A stretch of DNA of 17,717 nt from JAWVZH01 sp033722295 (GTDB taxonomy: Bacteria; Bacteroidota; Bacteroidia; Chitinophagales; Saprospiraceae), in NCBI GenBank assembly GCA_033722295.1, contig JAWVZH010000050.1, positions 1 through 17,717 on the forward strand. The letters are read 5' to 3'. Below the pieces are notes generated by a model, which saw only the letters and a program-made list of their open reading frames with translations, did not search any database and was not told the DNA's origin. Shown piece by piece: positions 6,387-14,312 of this stretch; the first letter of the stretch is position 1; every line of letters starts with the position of its first letter. The position numbers and the translations under genes are program-made.

Positions 6387-8969
6387 CTATTCTATCCTGT
6401 ATCGTAACCCCGCATAAATATTCCTTCCGAAAATCGGTCCCCAGACAAGACTTGCATCAAAGTCATCCGCAAATGGAGTCTCCGCATTGATGATCGGATT
6501 ATCCTGAGTATAGTTCAACAGGTTTTCTCCACCGATGTACAACTCAAAATTATCCTTGAAGATCTTTCTGATCTGCGCATTTACTGTGTAGAAATCAGGT
6601 GATCGATCGAGAGGCCTGTCTTCCGGGCTTAGCCACTCTGACTCCGGTATTCTCTGAGAGCCTCTCCAATTAATGGTCAGGTCAAAATGCCAGTCTTCTG
6701 GAGCTTCGTAAGCAAGATTTAGAAATGCCCGGTGAAAGGGCGTAAATGGAATACTTTTAACTTCACCGCCAAAGCTGGCCTCACTGTAATTGTACCGATA
6801 CGCTGTTCTGACATCCAGGTTTCGTATGAGTTCCAGATCGAGTTGAGTCTGAATACTATGGCCGTCGGTTTGGTCGGATTGATTTGTGAGCATTACATCA
6901 CCACTCGACAAACTTTCATAGTCAGCGACTATCTGATTATTGAACAAAGTGTAATAGTAATCTACTGTAAATGTACCTGAGCGATCACCGAGATATAACG
7001 TCTGGGTAAGGTTGGCACCGAAATTCCACGCTTCTTCGGGCTTGAGAGAATAAGGGTTTCCCTCTTCAGTATGAATTATCACCAAATCACGGCTACTCGC
7101 AAGCACTCCAATATTCTCACTGAATATGTTAGCTGTTCTCCAGCCTTTACCTGCAATGAGTCTGAATACGGTTTCATGGGTCTCGGACGTAGCTATCCTG
7201 GCATGAAGCCTGGGTGAGTACATCATGCCGTACTGATTATGATAATCCGCACGGAGACCGCCAACTACAGACAGGATCTCATCAGATTTTAAGGTGTATT
7301 CGCCATAGGCGCCATAGATTCTTTCATTACGTTCAAAAAATAGGTTTTGTGTGAACTTCTCGTCGTAATTGTCGAGATTGATCGTTGCGCCCAACTTCAG
7401 TATATCACTTGAAGCACCTACATCTGTCTGGAATATGATATTGGCATAAAGGTTTTCCTGATTGGCATTATAGACCCTTTGTCCAAATGTGAGATCCTGA
7501 TCATGAAGAACACCGGACAATTGAAAACCAATACTCCGATTTTGTTCGTCAGACAGGATCTTGCCTAATTTTAACCATGATTCGTAACGACGCGTTTCAT
7601 TGGTCGATCCCCATATCTCAGTAGATAATTTGTCAAGATCCGGATCGAATCGCACCTGTCCACTGGAACGATTGATGAGGCTCATCTTGATCCCGAACTG
7701 TCCTTGCCATCCATTCTTGTTCTGATATTTCCAGCGATTTATAGCAATGACGTCCCTTCCCAGAGGAGAGTCCAGAAAACCATCATCATTCCTGTCGAAC
7801 CGACGATCCCGGGAGCTGCCATGAAGAAGGATGGCCGACGATATTCTCCTGCTAAATTTATGCTTGACAAACAGATTGCCTTCATAACGCCCACCTTCAT
7901 TTGCATATAAGTTGAGATAGAGCCGTTCTTTAGCTCTTGGCTTTCTCAATTCCACATTGATCTGTCCTGTCATACTTTCATGGCCGTTTACAACACTTCC
8001 AGTGCCCTTGCTCAATTGCATGCTATGGATCCAGGCTCCAGGCGTGTAGGTCAGTCCGTAAATGCTTGCCAGGCCACGAATATCAGGGATAAGCTCTCTC
8101 GTTATCTGAACATATTTACCTGCGAGTCCCAGCATTTGTATCTGCCTCGTGCCGGTCACAGCATCAGTAAAACTCACATCGACCGCAGGACTGGTCTCAA
8201 AGCTCTCCGAAAGGTTGCAACAAGCCGCTTTGCATAACTCATCTTCGCTTATATTCAGGGTCTGAATAGGGTCCATGACGGAGACCTCGCTCGACCTTTT
8301 ACGATGAGTCACCTCGACTTCCTGTAATACAAGATCATTGGATAAGACCCAATTAAGGGTAGATCGCCAACTCATATCTATTGTATCGGGTTCATAACCG
8401 ACATAGGAAATGACGAGCCTGTCACTCAGGTCGATCCTGCCGATCTCGAAACTACCATCTGTCCTGGTAGCCACCCCTCCAGGTGCACCTTCCCAAATAA
8501 TATTGGCTCCTATGATCGGCACTTCCTGGCCATCATTATCCAGTTCATAGATGTGTCCTTTGACAATGGGAGAGAGGTCTTCTTCAGACCTTACAGTTTC
8601 ACCTTTATTTTCACCCTCGTCCTTTTCAAATTCCCCGGTCGGAGTTTCGTCCCGGTATTTGCAGCAGGTATGCAGGTTTTCGTAGGCTTTGTCACTTGCT
8701 TTCAGAGCACCGGTATCGTGTCCAACCTTGGTCATCGCCAAATGGAGTTCGTTGACATCAAATGAGGAGGTTGCCTCCACAGTCAACTCTTGTGAAGCGA
8801 GGTCGTACCTGGCATTTTCTACGCCGTCAACTTTAAGTGCTGTTTTTTCAATACGCTCCTTGCACATATCACACTTGCCAAAAACCGAAATGGTCACTTC
8901 TTGCTGACCAACCAGTGTAGTATATAAAAGACAGCTCAAGGCCATAAGCCATAAACTTCTGAAATTCAT
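6387..8969 (-). CDS. TonB-dependent receptor with N-terminal HMA metal-binding domain
   Basis: This 860-residue outer-membrane receptor has, in order, a signal peptide (to about 21), a heavy-metal-associated domain (about 23-90; G-K-C-D-M-C-K-E-R-I-E-K, Cys33 and Cys36), a His/Cys patch (H-T-C-C-K near 100), a carboxypeptidase-like regulatory domain (about 135-215; A-T-R-T-D-G-S-F-E-I, S-Y-V-G-Y), a plug with the Cys cluster L-C-K-A-A-C-C-N-L-S-E-S-F-E-T (245-259) and the signature G-L-A-G-K-Y-V-Q-I-T, and a 22-strand-type barrel to the end. The family is widespread in Bacteroidota and commonly sits beside metal-handling genes. The substrate is inferred to be a soft metal such as copper, or a metal complex, from the CxxC and CC motifs. 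It lies 93 bases downstream of the Cys-rich exported protein gene, probably in one transcript. The C terminus (L-R-Y-R-I-E) lacks the usual terminal Phe. Confidence 0.93.
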   Translation of the reverse strand: MNFRSLWLMALSCLLYTTLVGQQEVTISVFGKCDMCKERIEKTALKVDGVENARYDLASQELTVEATSSFDVNELHLAMTKVGHDTGALKASDKAYENLHTCCKYRDETPTGEFEKDEGENKGETVRSEEDLSPIVKGHIYELDNDGQEVPIIGANIIWEGAPGGVATRTDGSFEIGRIDLSDRLVISYVGYEPDTIDMSWRSTLNWVLSNDLVLQEVEVTHRKRSSEVSVMDPIQTLNISEDELCKAACCNLSESFETSPAVDVSFTDAVTGTRQIQMLGLAGKYVQITRELIPDIRGLASIYGLTYTPGAWIHSMQLSKGTGSVVNGHESMTGQINVELRKPRAKERLYLNLYANEGGRYEGNLFVKHKFSRRISSAILLHGSSRDRRFDRNDDGFLDSPLGRDVIAINRWKYQNKNGWQGQFGIKMSLINRSSGQVRFDPDLDKLSTEIWGSTNETRRYESWLKLGKILSDEQNRSIGFQLSGVLHDQDLTFGQRVYNANQENLYANIIFQTDVGASSDILKLGATINLDNYDEKFTQNLFFERNERIYGAYGEYTLKSDEILSVVGGLRADYHNQYGMMYSPRLHARIATSETHETVFRLIAGKGWRTANIFSENIGVLASSRDLVIIHTEEGNPYSLKPEEAWNFGANLTQTLYLGDRSGTFTVDYYYTLFNNQIVADYESLSSGDVMLTNQSDQTDGHSIQTQLDLELIRNLDVRTAYRYNYSEASFGGEVKSIPFTPFHRAFLNLAYEAPEDWHFDLTINWRGSQRIPESEWLSPEDRPLDRSPDFYTVNAQIRKIFKDNFELYIGGENLLNYTQDNPIINAETPFADDFDASLVWGPIFGRNIYAGLRYRIE

Positions 8970-9062
8970 TGCTTCAATTTTATGATTCTACCATTTTCAT
9001 GGTACGGATAAAATGTTAGTTGAAAGGATCTTCACCTTTATAATAGAACAGATGCTTTTCTA

Positions 9063-9413
9063 CTAACACGGGGGTCTAAAAACGGAATGAGGCAGGTTTG
9101 TCCAGTGATAATTGGGAGATGGCAAAAGGTATGACTTGATGCCATCAATTTCCTTCGCACACTCATCAATTGAAGTAACGAAAGAGGCAATATGGCAACA
9201 ACTGCATGTGCACTTTCCGTTTTCGCTATGATGATTTTCTGAAGATCGTTTTTGATCAGGAGTTTCTCTGATCTCTGTACTCTCGTCGTGAGTACAACTG
9301 ACTTCTGTCAAATTGGCCTTGGCATCATCTGAGTGACAATTCTCGGTGCAGAATCCGGTAGTGACACCAGCCTTTACCAGGAGAATTAATAATATGATCG
9401 CTCTAAGACGCAT
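9063..9413 (-). CDS. small exported Cys/His-rich protein (DUF6660-like)
   Basis: The 116-residue protein has a signal peptide (L-R-A-I-I-L-L-I-L-L-V-K-A-G-V-T-T-G-F) and a mature part rich in His and Cys: F-C-T-E-N-C-H, C-T-H-D, E-N-H-H-S-E-N-G-K-C-T-C-S-C-C-H, then a C-terminal segment with S-V-F-R-P-P-C. The layout (exported, histidine-rich middle, C-x-C-x-C-C motif, hydrophobic Pro-Pro end) matches small Bacteroidota proteins named DUF6660 that precede HMA-type TonB receptors; the name is from memory and needs a profile search. A periplasmic metal-binding role is inferred. A TAnnTTTG promoter element lies only four bases before the ATG. It is the first gene of the two-gene unit with the receptor. 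Confidence 0.82.
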   Translation of the reverse strand: MRLRAIILLILLVKAGVTTGFCTENCHSDDAKANLTEVSCTHDESTEIRETPDQKRSSENHHSENGKCTCSCCHIASFVTSIDECAKEIDGIKSYLLPSPNYHWTNLPHSVFRPPC

Positions 9414-9417
9414 AATG

Positions 9418-9425
9418 CAAAGTTA
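9418..9425 (-). promoter_or_regulatory. putative Bacteroidota -7 element (TAACTTTG)
   Basis: On the minus strand TAACTTTG matches the TAnnTTTG consensus exactly and ends four bases before the start codon of the Cys-rich protein gene. Transcription would begin at or next to the ATG, so the mRNA would be leaderless or nearly so. No TTTG at the expected -33 distance was seen, so activator dependence is possible. Confidence 0.5.
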
Positions 9426-9544
9426 CTGTAAATAACGAAATGGGTTTTGATATGTTTTCTCTATTTGGGTCTAATTAGGGATGCTTGTGGATCTTCACAA
9501 TATGTATCTGACTGAATATCAGCTCCTATCATCAAATAAATATT

Positions 9545-9562
9545 CTCAGGGTAAACCCTGAG
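9545..9562. promoter_or_regulatory. 18-bp palindrome, possible operator
   Basis: CTCAGGGTAAACCCTGAG is a perfect 8-2-8 inverted repeat. The two-base centre fits a protein dimer site better than an RNA stem-loop. It lies 131 bp upstream of the Cys-rich protein start (-) and 155 bp upstream of the lipoprotein start (+), and could serve either. Confidence 0.45.
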
Positions 9563-9717
9563 TGATAATAGGTGAAATCAAGGATTTTTTTGTGAAAAGG
9601 CCTCGGAGATGAAATATTAAAGTGATTTTCTCAGTAAAATAGTCATATCAATCGAGATCAAGCGTACGAGAAACTCAATAGAAAGTTAGTCTCTTAAACG
9701 TGAAAATCATCCCGGAA

Positions 9718-10290
9718 ATGAAACTATTCTTTATAACAATTGCAATTATTTCATTCGGTCTGAACACCTGCGGCACCAGGCAGGCAGAATCAGTGGCGAT
9801 AGTGAATGATCCCATAGTTGAAGCCATGTATTGGTTAGAAGACTGCGATGAAGAGGTTGTGGAGTATATCGAGGAAGAGGCGGCTGCAGATTTTGTTGTG
9901 AACTCCGAAGAACCTATCAATGATAAAATTTTCCAAGCCGGTGAACTGGATAGAATGCCCTTGTTCGATCCTGATTGTCTAGATGAGGATGATCCCTGGG
10001 AATGCTCGGAAGATAAGGTTCAGGAATATATTTTAAGAAATGTTGAATGGCCCTATGATGCAGAGAGGAATATGGAAGAGGGCACAGAAATGATCCGTGT
10101 GCGCATGGGTGCAGATGGAGAGATAAAAGAGATAGTTCAAGTTGAATCCCAAAACAGATTTTGCACGGGTTGCAGGTCGGCCGCTGTTCATGTCATCGAA
10201 AATATGCCACGGTGGATTCCGGGTATAAAAAATGGCCAACCTGTAGCTGTGTATTTCGTGATTCCTGTTAGACTTAAAATCGTAAGCTAA
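9718..10290 (+). CDS. lipoprotein with TonB C-terminal domain, four-Cys type (paralogue 1)
   Basis: This 190-residue protein starts with a lipoprotein-like signal peptide (K-L-F-F-I-T-I-A-I-I-S-F-G-L-N-T-C, Cys18). An acidic region (E-E-V-V-E-Y-I-E-E-E near 45-55) follows, then from about 98 a TonB C-terminal domain: N-V-E-W-P-Y-D-A-E, G-T-E-M-I-R-V-R-M-G-A-D-G-E-I, M-P-R-W-I-P-G-I-K-N-G-Q-P-V-A-V. True TonB has an inner-membrane anchor and a Pro-rich spacer; both are absent, so energy transduction is doubtful. Cys87, Cys96, Cys149 and Cys152 are shared with the next gene in identical spacing. A GTG at 9700 also opens the frame, but the ATG at 9718 gives a normal signal peptide. A terminator follows, separating it from its paralogue. 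Confidence 0.8.
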   Translation: MKLFFITIAIISFGLNTCGTRQAESVAIVNDPIVEAMYWLEDCDEEVVEYIEEEAAADFVVNSEEPINDKIFQAGELDRMPLFDPDCLDEDDPWECSEDKVQEYILRNVEWPYDAERNMEEGTEMIRVRMGADGEIKEIVQVESQNRFCTGCRSAAVHVIENMPRWIPGIKNGQPVAVYFVIPVRLKIVS

Positions 10291-10315
10291 CAGTCCTCTA
10301 TATATTCTCATTAGG

Positions 10316-10353
10316 AAAAGGAGGGTCGGCAAAATGACCGGCCCTCCCCTTTT
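10316..10353 (+). terminator. intrinsic terminator between the two lipoprotein paralogues
   Basis: A GC-rich stem (AAAAGGAGGGTCGG with CCGGCCCTCCCCTTTT, one G-U pair and a two-base bulge) encloses an 8-base loop and ends in four T. It implies that the second paralogue has its own promoter or is expressed at a reduced level by read-through. Confidence 0.8.
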
Positions 10354-10470
10354 AATGCTTTATATCGACACCGTAATTATTGTTTTCCAGGCTTGTCAGG
10401 TCAATAATAAAAATCGAACATAGCCCCGATCATATGACGTCTTATGGTTGATAAAAAAATAGTTCTAACG

Positions 10471-11028
10471 ATGAAAATGACTTATCTGCCTCACTTTATT
10501 ACGATGCTAATTCTGATTATTAGCGGAACCTCCTGCCAAAACTCTTCAGATGGAAGCCATGAAAAAGGCGATCCTATGGAAGAGCAATCGGTGGAGAATC
10601 CTTATGATATGAAGGACAATATCGATGCAGATGAAATGATCTCTGATGATGATGAAGGTCAAATGAAAATATACGAACCTTCCGAAGTGGATATAAAGCC
10701 TGTCTACAGCGATGTATGTCTTGAAGTGAAGGATGAGTGGGAGTGTACGGTCAACTCTGTGAACAGATTTGTACAGGATAATATCAACTGGCCTAAAGAG
10801 GTAATTCAACGCAATCAGGAGGGGTATGAAGAGATCAGTTTTGTCGTCCGGCCAGATGGTGAATTGAGTGACATCCAGCATATAGAATCAAAGAAAGAAC
10901 CTTGCAAGGGTTGTGAAGAAGCGGTGATCGAAGTAGTGGAAAAACTGGAACCCTGGAAGCCGGCTGAAAAAAATGGACAAAAGGTCGCCGTTCGTATGAC
11001 CTTGCCCGTACAATTTAAACCATTATAA
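10471..11028 (+). CDS. lipoprotein with TonB C-terminal domain, four-Cys type (paralogue 2)
   Basis: This 185-residue paralogue has a clearer lipoprotein signal (I-T-M-L-I-L-I-I-S-G-T-S-C, Cys22), an acidic Met/Asp-rich linker (D-A-D-E-M-I-S-D-D-D-E), and a TonB C-terminal domain from about 95 (N-I-N-W-P-K-E-V-I, G-Y-E-E-I-S-F-V-V-R-P-D-G-E-L, L-E-P-W-K-P-A-E-K-N-G-Q-K-V-A-V). Cys83, Cys92, Cys145 and Cys148 repeat the C-x8-C ... C-x-G-C arrangement of its neighbour, including the shared W-E-C. It lacks the membrane anchor and Pro-rich spacer of energy-transducing TonB. The frame opens at 10444, but the ATG at 10471 puts a normal signal peptide at the N terminus (10477 is also possible). It converges on the second receptor gene and has a strong terminator. 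Confidence 0.8.
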   Translation: MKMTYLPHFITMLILIISGTSCQNSSDGSHEKGDPMEEQSVENPYDMKDNIDADEMISDDDEGQMKIYEPSEVDIKPVYSDVCLEVKDEWECTVNSVNRFVQDNINWPKEVIQRNQEGYEEISFVVRPDGELSDIQHIESKKEPCKGCEEAVIEVVEKLEPWKPAEKNGQKVAVRMTLPVQFKPL

Positions 11029-11058
11029 TCCCGAACCAATTAAGAACCCCTATTCCAG

Positions 11059-11086
11059 GCTGCCTTGCATGAGGCAGCTTTTTTTT
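11059..11086 (+). terminator. intrinsic terminator after second lipoprotein
   Basis: A 7-bp stem (GCTGCCT / AGGCAGC) with a 6-base loop is followed directly by eight T. It ends + strand transcription; its T run overlaps the stop codon of the convergent receptor gene. Confidence 0.88.
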
Positions 11087-13484
11087 ATCCACCCATATCG
11101 ATATCAGTTCCATTTCCATCTCTGTACTCACCACGTCTTCCTTTGCGGTTATTTTCAGGATTGATCTGATAGTTGAATCCAATCACCACAGAACGGGCGC
11201 GCCACTGAAAATCGCCTTCTTCATAGAAGTCCATACCTTCAGTCTCCCATCTCCAGAAACGGGAATTTAAAACGTCGCGCACATTGATAGAGATTGTACC
11301 TTTCTTATTCAGAATGTCCTTTGAAGCACCAATATTCCAGGAATATACCGCCAATCGCCTTCCCTGAGGCTGTTCTTCTGGAGCACGGTAGTCCAGTGAG
11401 GTTTGGATATCCCAATCATATCTGAACTTTGCCTTCAAATTCATTCGACTATTCAGACTGAAAGCGGTCACATCAAAGTTCTGACCCTCGAACTGACCTT
11501 TTGTGATGGCGTGATATGCGTTAATATTTAGCGTGGACTGGAGCCATTCGGCAAGATCATAATTGAACCCTACTTCAAGCCCCATGGCATTTTGAGTTCC
11601 GAGATTTACAGGTATGGAGATAGTAATATCATCCTCAACCTGGCGGATCCTTTGGATTAGCTGAGTTCTGTAGCGGTAATAGATCGAGGTCAGTATAGAG
11701 CCGGATTCGAAATATCTCAACCATCCCGTCTCGATCGAACTGGTATATTCTGGATTAAGGTCGGGATTACCCTGCCTTTGCCGGCGGATATCACTGAAAG
11801 TAGAGAACGGTAACAGGTGTCTGAACCTCGGGCGACTGATCCGGCGGCTGTAACTTAGTTGTATCTGGTTTTCATCGTTCAGGTCATACGAGAAATGAGC
11901 ACTGGGAAACCAGTCGAGATAATTACGCGGATTCGAGATATCAGTTTCTTTTAACTCCGTAAGAATATCCGAGTATTCAGCCCTCAGGCCTAACTGAAAT
12001 CCAAAGTCCGCGATCTTATTCCCAAATATGAGGTAACCGGCGTAAATACCTTCTGCATATATCATAGCATCATTGAAGTCCTCATAGACATTCCATTCAT
12101 TATTATCCCCGAGTTGTTCGACCAGATAGGCATTTTCTACCTCCCTGTAGGAGGCTCTTATGCCCGTTTCGAATTTGCCGTCTTCAGAGAAGGGATAGAC
12201 ATAATCGCTTTGAAAGATGAACATTTTTTCATTCTCCTCATTTTGAGACCTCTGCTCCACAATTATCTCATTTTCTTCGTTCAACTCGACAAAATCTGAT
12301 GTCTCGGTGTCATCCGTCAACTGGTAGTTTATATCAATGGTCCACTTATGTTCTTTGGAGTCGAATTGTCTTGTAAAGTTCAACCGGCCTTCGGAATCAT
12401 GATCGATCTCTGTTTCTCTGTCTTCTCTCGACGTGACTGCTGTAATCGTACCGGACTCATTGAGATCGGTATAAAGGATGTCCGTGATATTCAATTCGTC
12501 ACCGTAACTGTATATGCCAGAGACGGTCAGAGAGGTTTTCGGATTGAAATTATAATCAGCGCCCAGTTGCAAATTGCCCGATAAACTGCTGCGATCATGT
12601 TCACGATCCGTCAACAGGCCTCTTTCGAGGTTATCACTTTCATTGAAAAAATACTGTTCCGCGCTGCCTTGTCCCGGTGAAAGTCTGTATTGACCACCAA
12701 CATTTGTGAAAAGATTCAGCTTATTTCGGCGGTAATTCAGATTAAGACCCACACCATGATTGTGCGGAAAACCAGTGTTGACATCTACCGAGCCATTCAC
12801 GCCCTTTTTTCTGTTCTTCTTGAGGATGATATTAATGATGCCCACTTCGCCTTCAGCCTCGTACCTCGCTGAAGGATTAGTAATGACCTCGATCTTTTCT
12901 ATCATCGATGCCTGCAGTTGTCTCAATGCATTATTATCTCCAGTTGTGAGACCTGAGGGTTGGCCATTTATCAGTATCCGGACATTGCCGCTCCCTCGTA
13001 ACGAGACACCACCTTCGATATCTACTGTGATGCCCGGAATATTGTCAAGGATGTCAGATGCGCTTCCGCCAAGATTGTCCAAATCCTTTCCGACATTGAA
13101 AACCCTTTTGTCCAGTTTAAATTCTACCTGGCTTTTTTCGGTCTCAACAACTACCTCATCTAATGTTACATTATCAGACTCCAGAATGATATCGTTGAGC
13201 ACGAGGGGCTCTTTGGTGAATTCGAACGGGCCCAGAACAGTTTTTTGAAAGCTGAGAAACGATACTTCAACCAGGTATCTTTCAGCTTTTGTATTGATCT
13301 TGAAACGACCGTTATCATCTGTGGTAGTGCCATCTATCCAGGTTGAATCAATTGGCGTCATGAGAATGACATTGGCATATGGGAGTGGCTTGCCATCAGG
13401 ATCGAGCACCTTGCCCGTGACCAGTTGCTGTGCGGAGACAGTAAAACTAAAAAAGATGAGGGTGGTTAAGGAAAATAACTTCAT
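11085..13484 (-). CDS. TonB-dependent receptor / outer-membrane beta-barrel protein (PF14905-like)
   Basis: The 799-residue protein has a signal peptide ending S-A-Q-Q, a carboxypeptidase-like regulatory domain (about 22-110; V-T-G-K-V-L-D-P-D-G-K-P-L-P-Y-A-N-V), a plug (about 115-220; G-G-S-A-S-D-I-L-D-N-I-P-G-I-T-V-D, G-N-V-R-I-L-I-N-G-Q-P-S-G-L, I-E-V-I-T-N-P-S-A-R-Y-E-A-E-G) and a long barrel with R-R-I-S-R-P and N-P-D-L-N-P-E-Y motifs. This is the outer-membrane beta-barrel family 3 group, many of which are receptors of unknown or peptide/metal substrates. A Gly/Arg/Asp-rich tail of about 22 residues extends beyond the last strand. No SusD partner is adjacent, so polysaccharide uptake is not indicated. 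The frame is open from a TTG at 13487, but the ATG at 13484 is the likely start. GGTCTAAT occurs 68 bp upstream. Confidence 0.9.
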   Translation of the reverse strand: MKLFSLTTLIFFSFTVSAQQLVTGKVLDPDGKPLPYANVILMTPIDSTWIDGTTTDDNGRFKINTKAERYLVEVSFLSFQKTVLGPFEFTKEPLVLNDIILESDNVTLDEVVVETEKSQVEFKLDKRVFNVGKDLDNLGGSASDILDNIPGITVDIEGGVSLRGSGNVRILINGQPSGLTTGDNNALRQLQASMIEKIEVITNPSARYEAEGEVGIINIILKKNRKKGVNGSVDVNTGFPHNHGVGLNLNYRRNKLNLFTNVGGQYRLSPGQGSAEQYFFNESDNLERGLLTDREHDRSSLSGNLQLGADYNFNPKTSLTVSGIYSYGDELNITDILYTDLNESGTITAVTSREDRETEIDHDSEGRLNFTRQFDSKEHKWTIDINYQLTDDTETSDFVELNEENEIIVEQRSQNEENEKMFIFQSDYVYPFSEDGKFETGIRASYREVENAYLVEQLGDNNEWNVYEDFNDAMIYAEGIYAGYLIFGNKIADFGFQLGLRAEYSDILTELKETDISNPRNYLDWFPSAHFSYDLNDENQIQLSYSRRISRPRFRHLLPFSTFSDIRRQRQGNPDLNPEYTSSIETGWLRYFESGSILTSIYYRYRTQLIQRIRQVEDDITISIPVNLGTQNAMGLEVGFNYDLAEWLQSTLNINAYHAITKGQFEGQNFDVTAFSLNSRMNLKAKFRYDWDIQTSLDYRAPEEQPQGRRLAVYSWNIGASKDILNKKGTISINVRDVLNSRFWRWETEGMDFYEEGDFQWRARSVVIGFNYQINPENNRKGRRGEYRDGNGTDIDMGG

Positions 13485-13778
13485 CAATGGTCCATTCTGA
13501 AAAGAAATACAAGTATACTACAAAATTGAGTTAGAGAAGTTTTTAATACTGGGGTCTAATCTTTGGCTTCTGCCTTCATAAGTGTCAGGATATCAGTGTC
13601 CTATATGAAACCCCTGGGAAGAATAAAACTGTAAGACACACCTCGTTTCTTCGATCGCGGGTTACGGCGAACATTTTTTTTGCTTTTTATAATAAAATGT
13701 GCAGCGAAATGCTGTTTGACAACCTATTAATAGTACGAGGCTGAATTCCTCGATTATACACCTAGAAATCTAAAGACT

Positions 13779-14198
13779 ATGATGAACGACGAAGTACGGC
13801 GTGTTATGCGTCATGATCCGGTGGTGATAAAAGCAGATGATGATCTGTTCAAAGCTCACCAACTTATGTTGATGTCCAGATGTTTTCAACTGCCAGTAGT
13901 CGAAAATGGCCACTTGACCGGAATGATTACCATCGGCGAGGTAAGTGAGAATATCGGAGACGACTCAAAGTTAGTCCGTGACGTGATGCAAGATCAGGTC
14001 ATTCGGATTGCACCAAAGGACAAACTTGGCACGGCGGCCGAGTTATTTATGGATGGCCGTTTTGACATATTGCCTGTGGTTAATCTAAGAAATGAACTGA
14101 AAGGTGTCCTGTTGGAAGCCGATATAGTGCGCTGGGCTTTGAAAGACAACTATGAGACGACCATTTTATATGGTGATGTCATCGAAGGTTCTGTCTGA
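13779..14198 (+). CDS. tandem CBS-domain protein
   Basis: The 139-residue protein consists of two CBS motifs, about residues 7-58 (V-M-R-H-D-P-V-V-I-K-A-D-D, L-P-V-V-E-N-G-H-L-T-G-M-I-T) and 67-122 (V-M-Q-D-Q-V-I-R-I-A-P-K-D, I-L-P-V-V-N-L-R-N-E-L-K-G-V-L). CBS pairs bind adenine nucleotides and sense energy status or redox state; as a stand-alone pair it probably acts on a partner protein. It has no membrane or enzymatic domain, and no neighbour suggests a target. Two consecutive ATG codons (13779 and 13782) are equivalent starts. It is divergent from the receptor gene and followed by a two-way terminator shared with the convergent amidase gene. Confidence 0.92.
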   Translation: MMNDEVRRVMRHDPVVIKADDDLFKAHQLMLMSRCFQLPVVENGHLTGMITIGEVSENIGDDSKLVRDVMQDQVIRIAPKDKLGTAAELFMDGRFDILPVVNLRNELKGVLLEADIVRWALKDNYETTILYGDVIEGSV

Positions 14199-14243
14199 TA
14201 TCTAAGAGACTGAAGCAACCGGATATTGGATTAGGAACAAGAA

Positions 14244-14282
14244 AAGGGCTCCTTGCAAAAACTGCATGGAGCCCTTGGTTTT
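14244..14282. terminator. bidirectional intrinsic terminator
   Basis: AAGGGCTCC and GGAGCCCTT form a perfect 9-bp stem around a 15-base loop that can pair internally (TGCA/TGCA). T-rich sequence follows on both strands (GGTTTTA on +, TTTTC on -). It serves the CBS gene and the convergent amidase gene. Confidence 0.85.
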
Positions 14283-14312
14283 ATATCAAAGACTATTCAC
14301 TTAGAGACAGCA

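Larger units (their letters stand above)
9414..9717. promoter_or_regulatory. divergent intergenic region with promoter element and palindrome
   Basis: This 304-bp region separates the metal-receptor unit (-) from the first TonB-domain lipoprotein (+). It holds a minus-strand TAACTTTG (9418-9425), GGTCTAAT (9468-9475) and a perfect 18-bp palindrome (9545-9562). No accepted gene lies in it; the 81-codon minus frame reaching into it from 9920 is antisense to the lipoprotein. The + strand promoter was not identified. Confidence 0.55.

Noticed and set aside
9700..9717. GTG start for the first four-Cys lipoprotein
   Set aside because: GTG starts are uncommon in this group and the ATG at 9718 gives a normal short lipoprotein signal.
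9718..11028. Functional TonB energy transducers
   Set aside because: They have lipoprotein signals and lack the inner-membrane anchor helix and Pro-rich spacer; no ExbB/ExbD genes are adjacent.
12760..13248. 162-codon + strand frame
   Set aside because: It lies wholly antisense to the plug-coding part of the second receptor and has Ser/Leu/Pro-rich shadow composition.
13485..13487. TTG start for the second receptor
   Set aside because: An ATG follows immediately at 13484 and yields a normal signal peptide.
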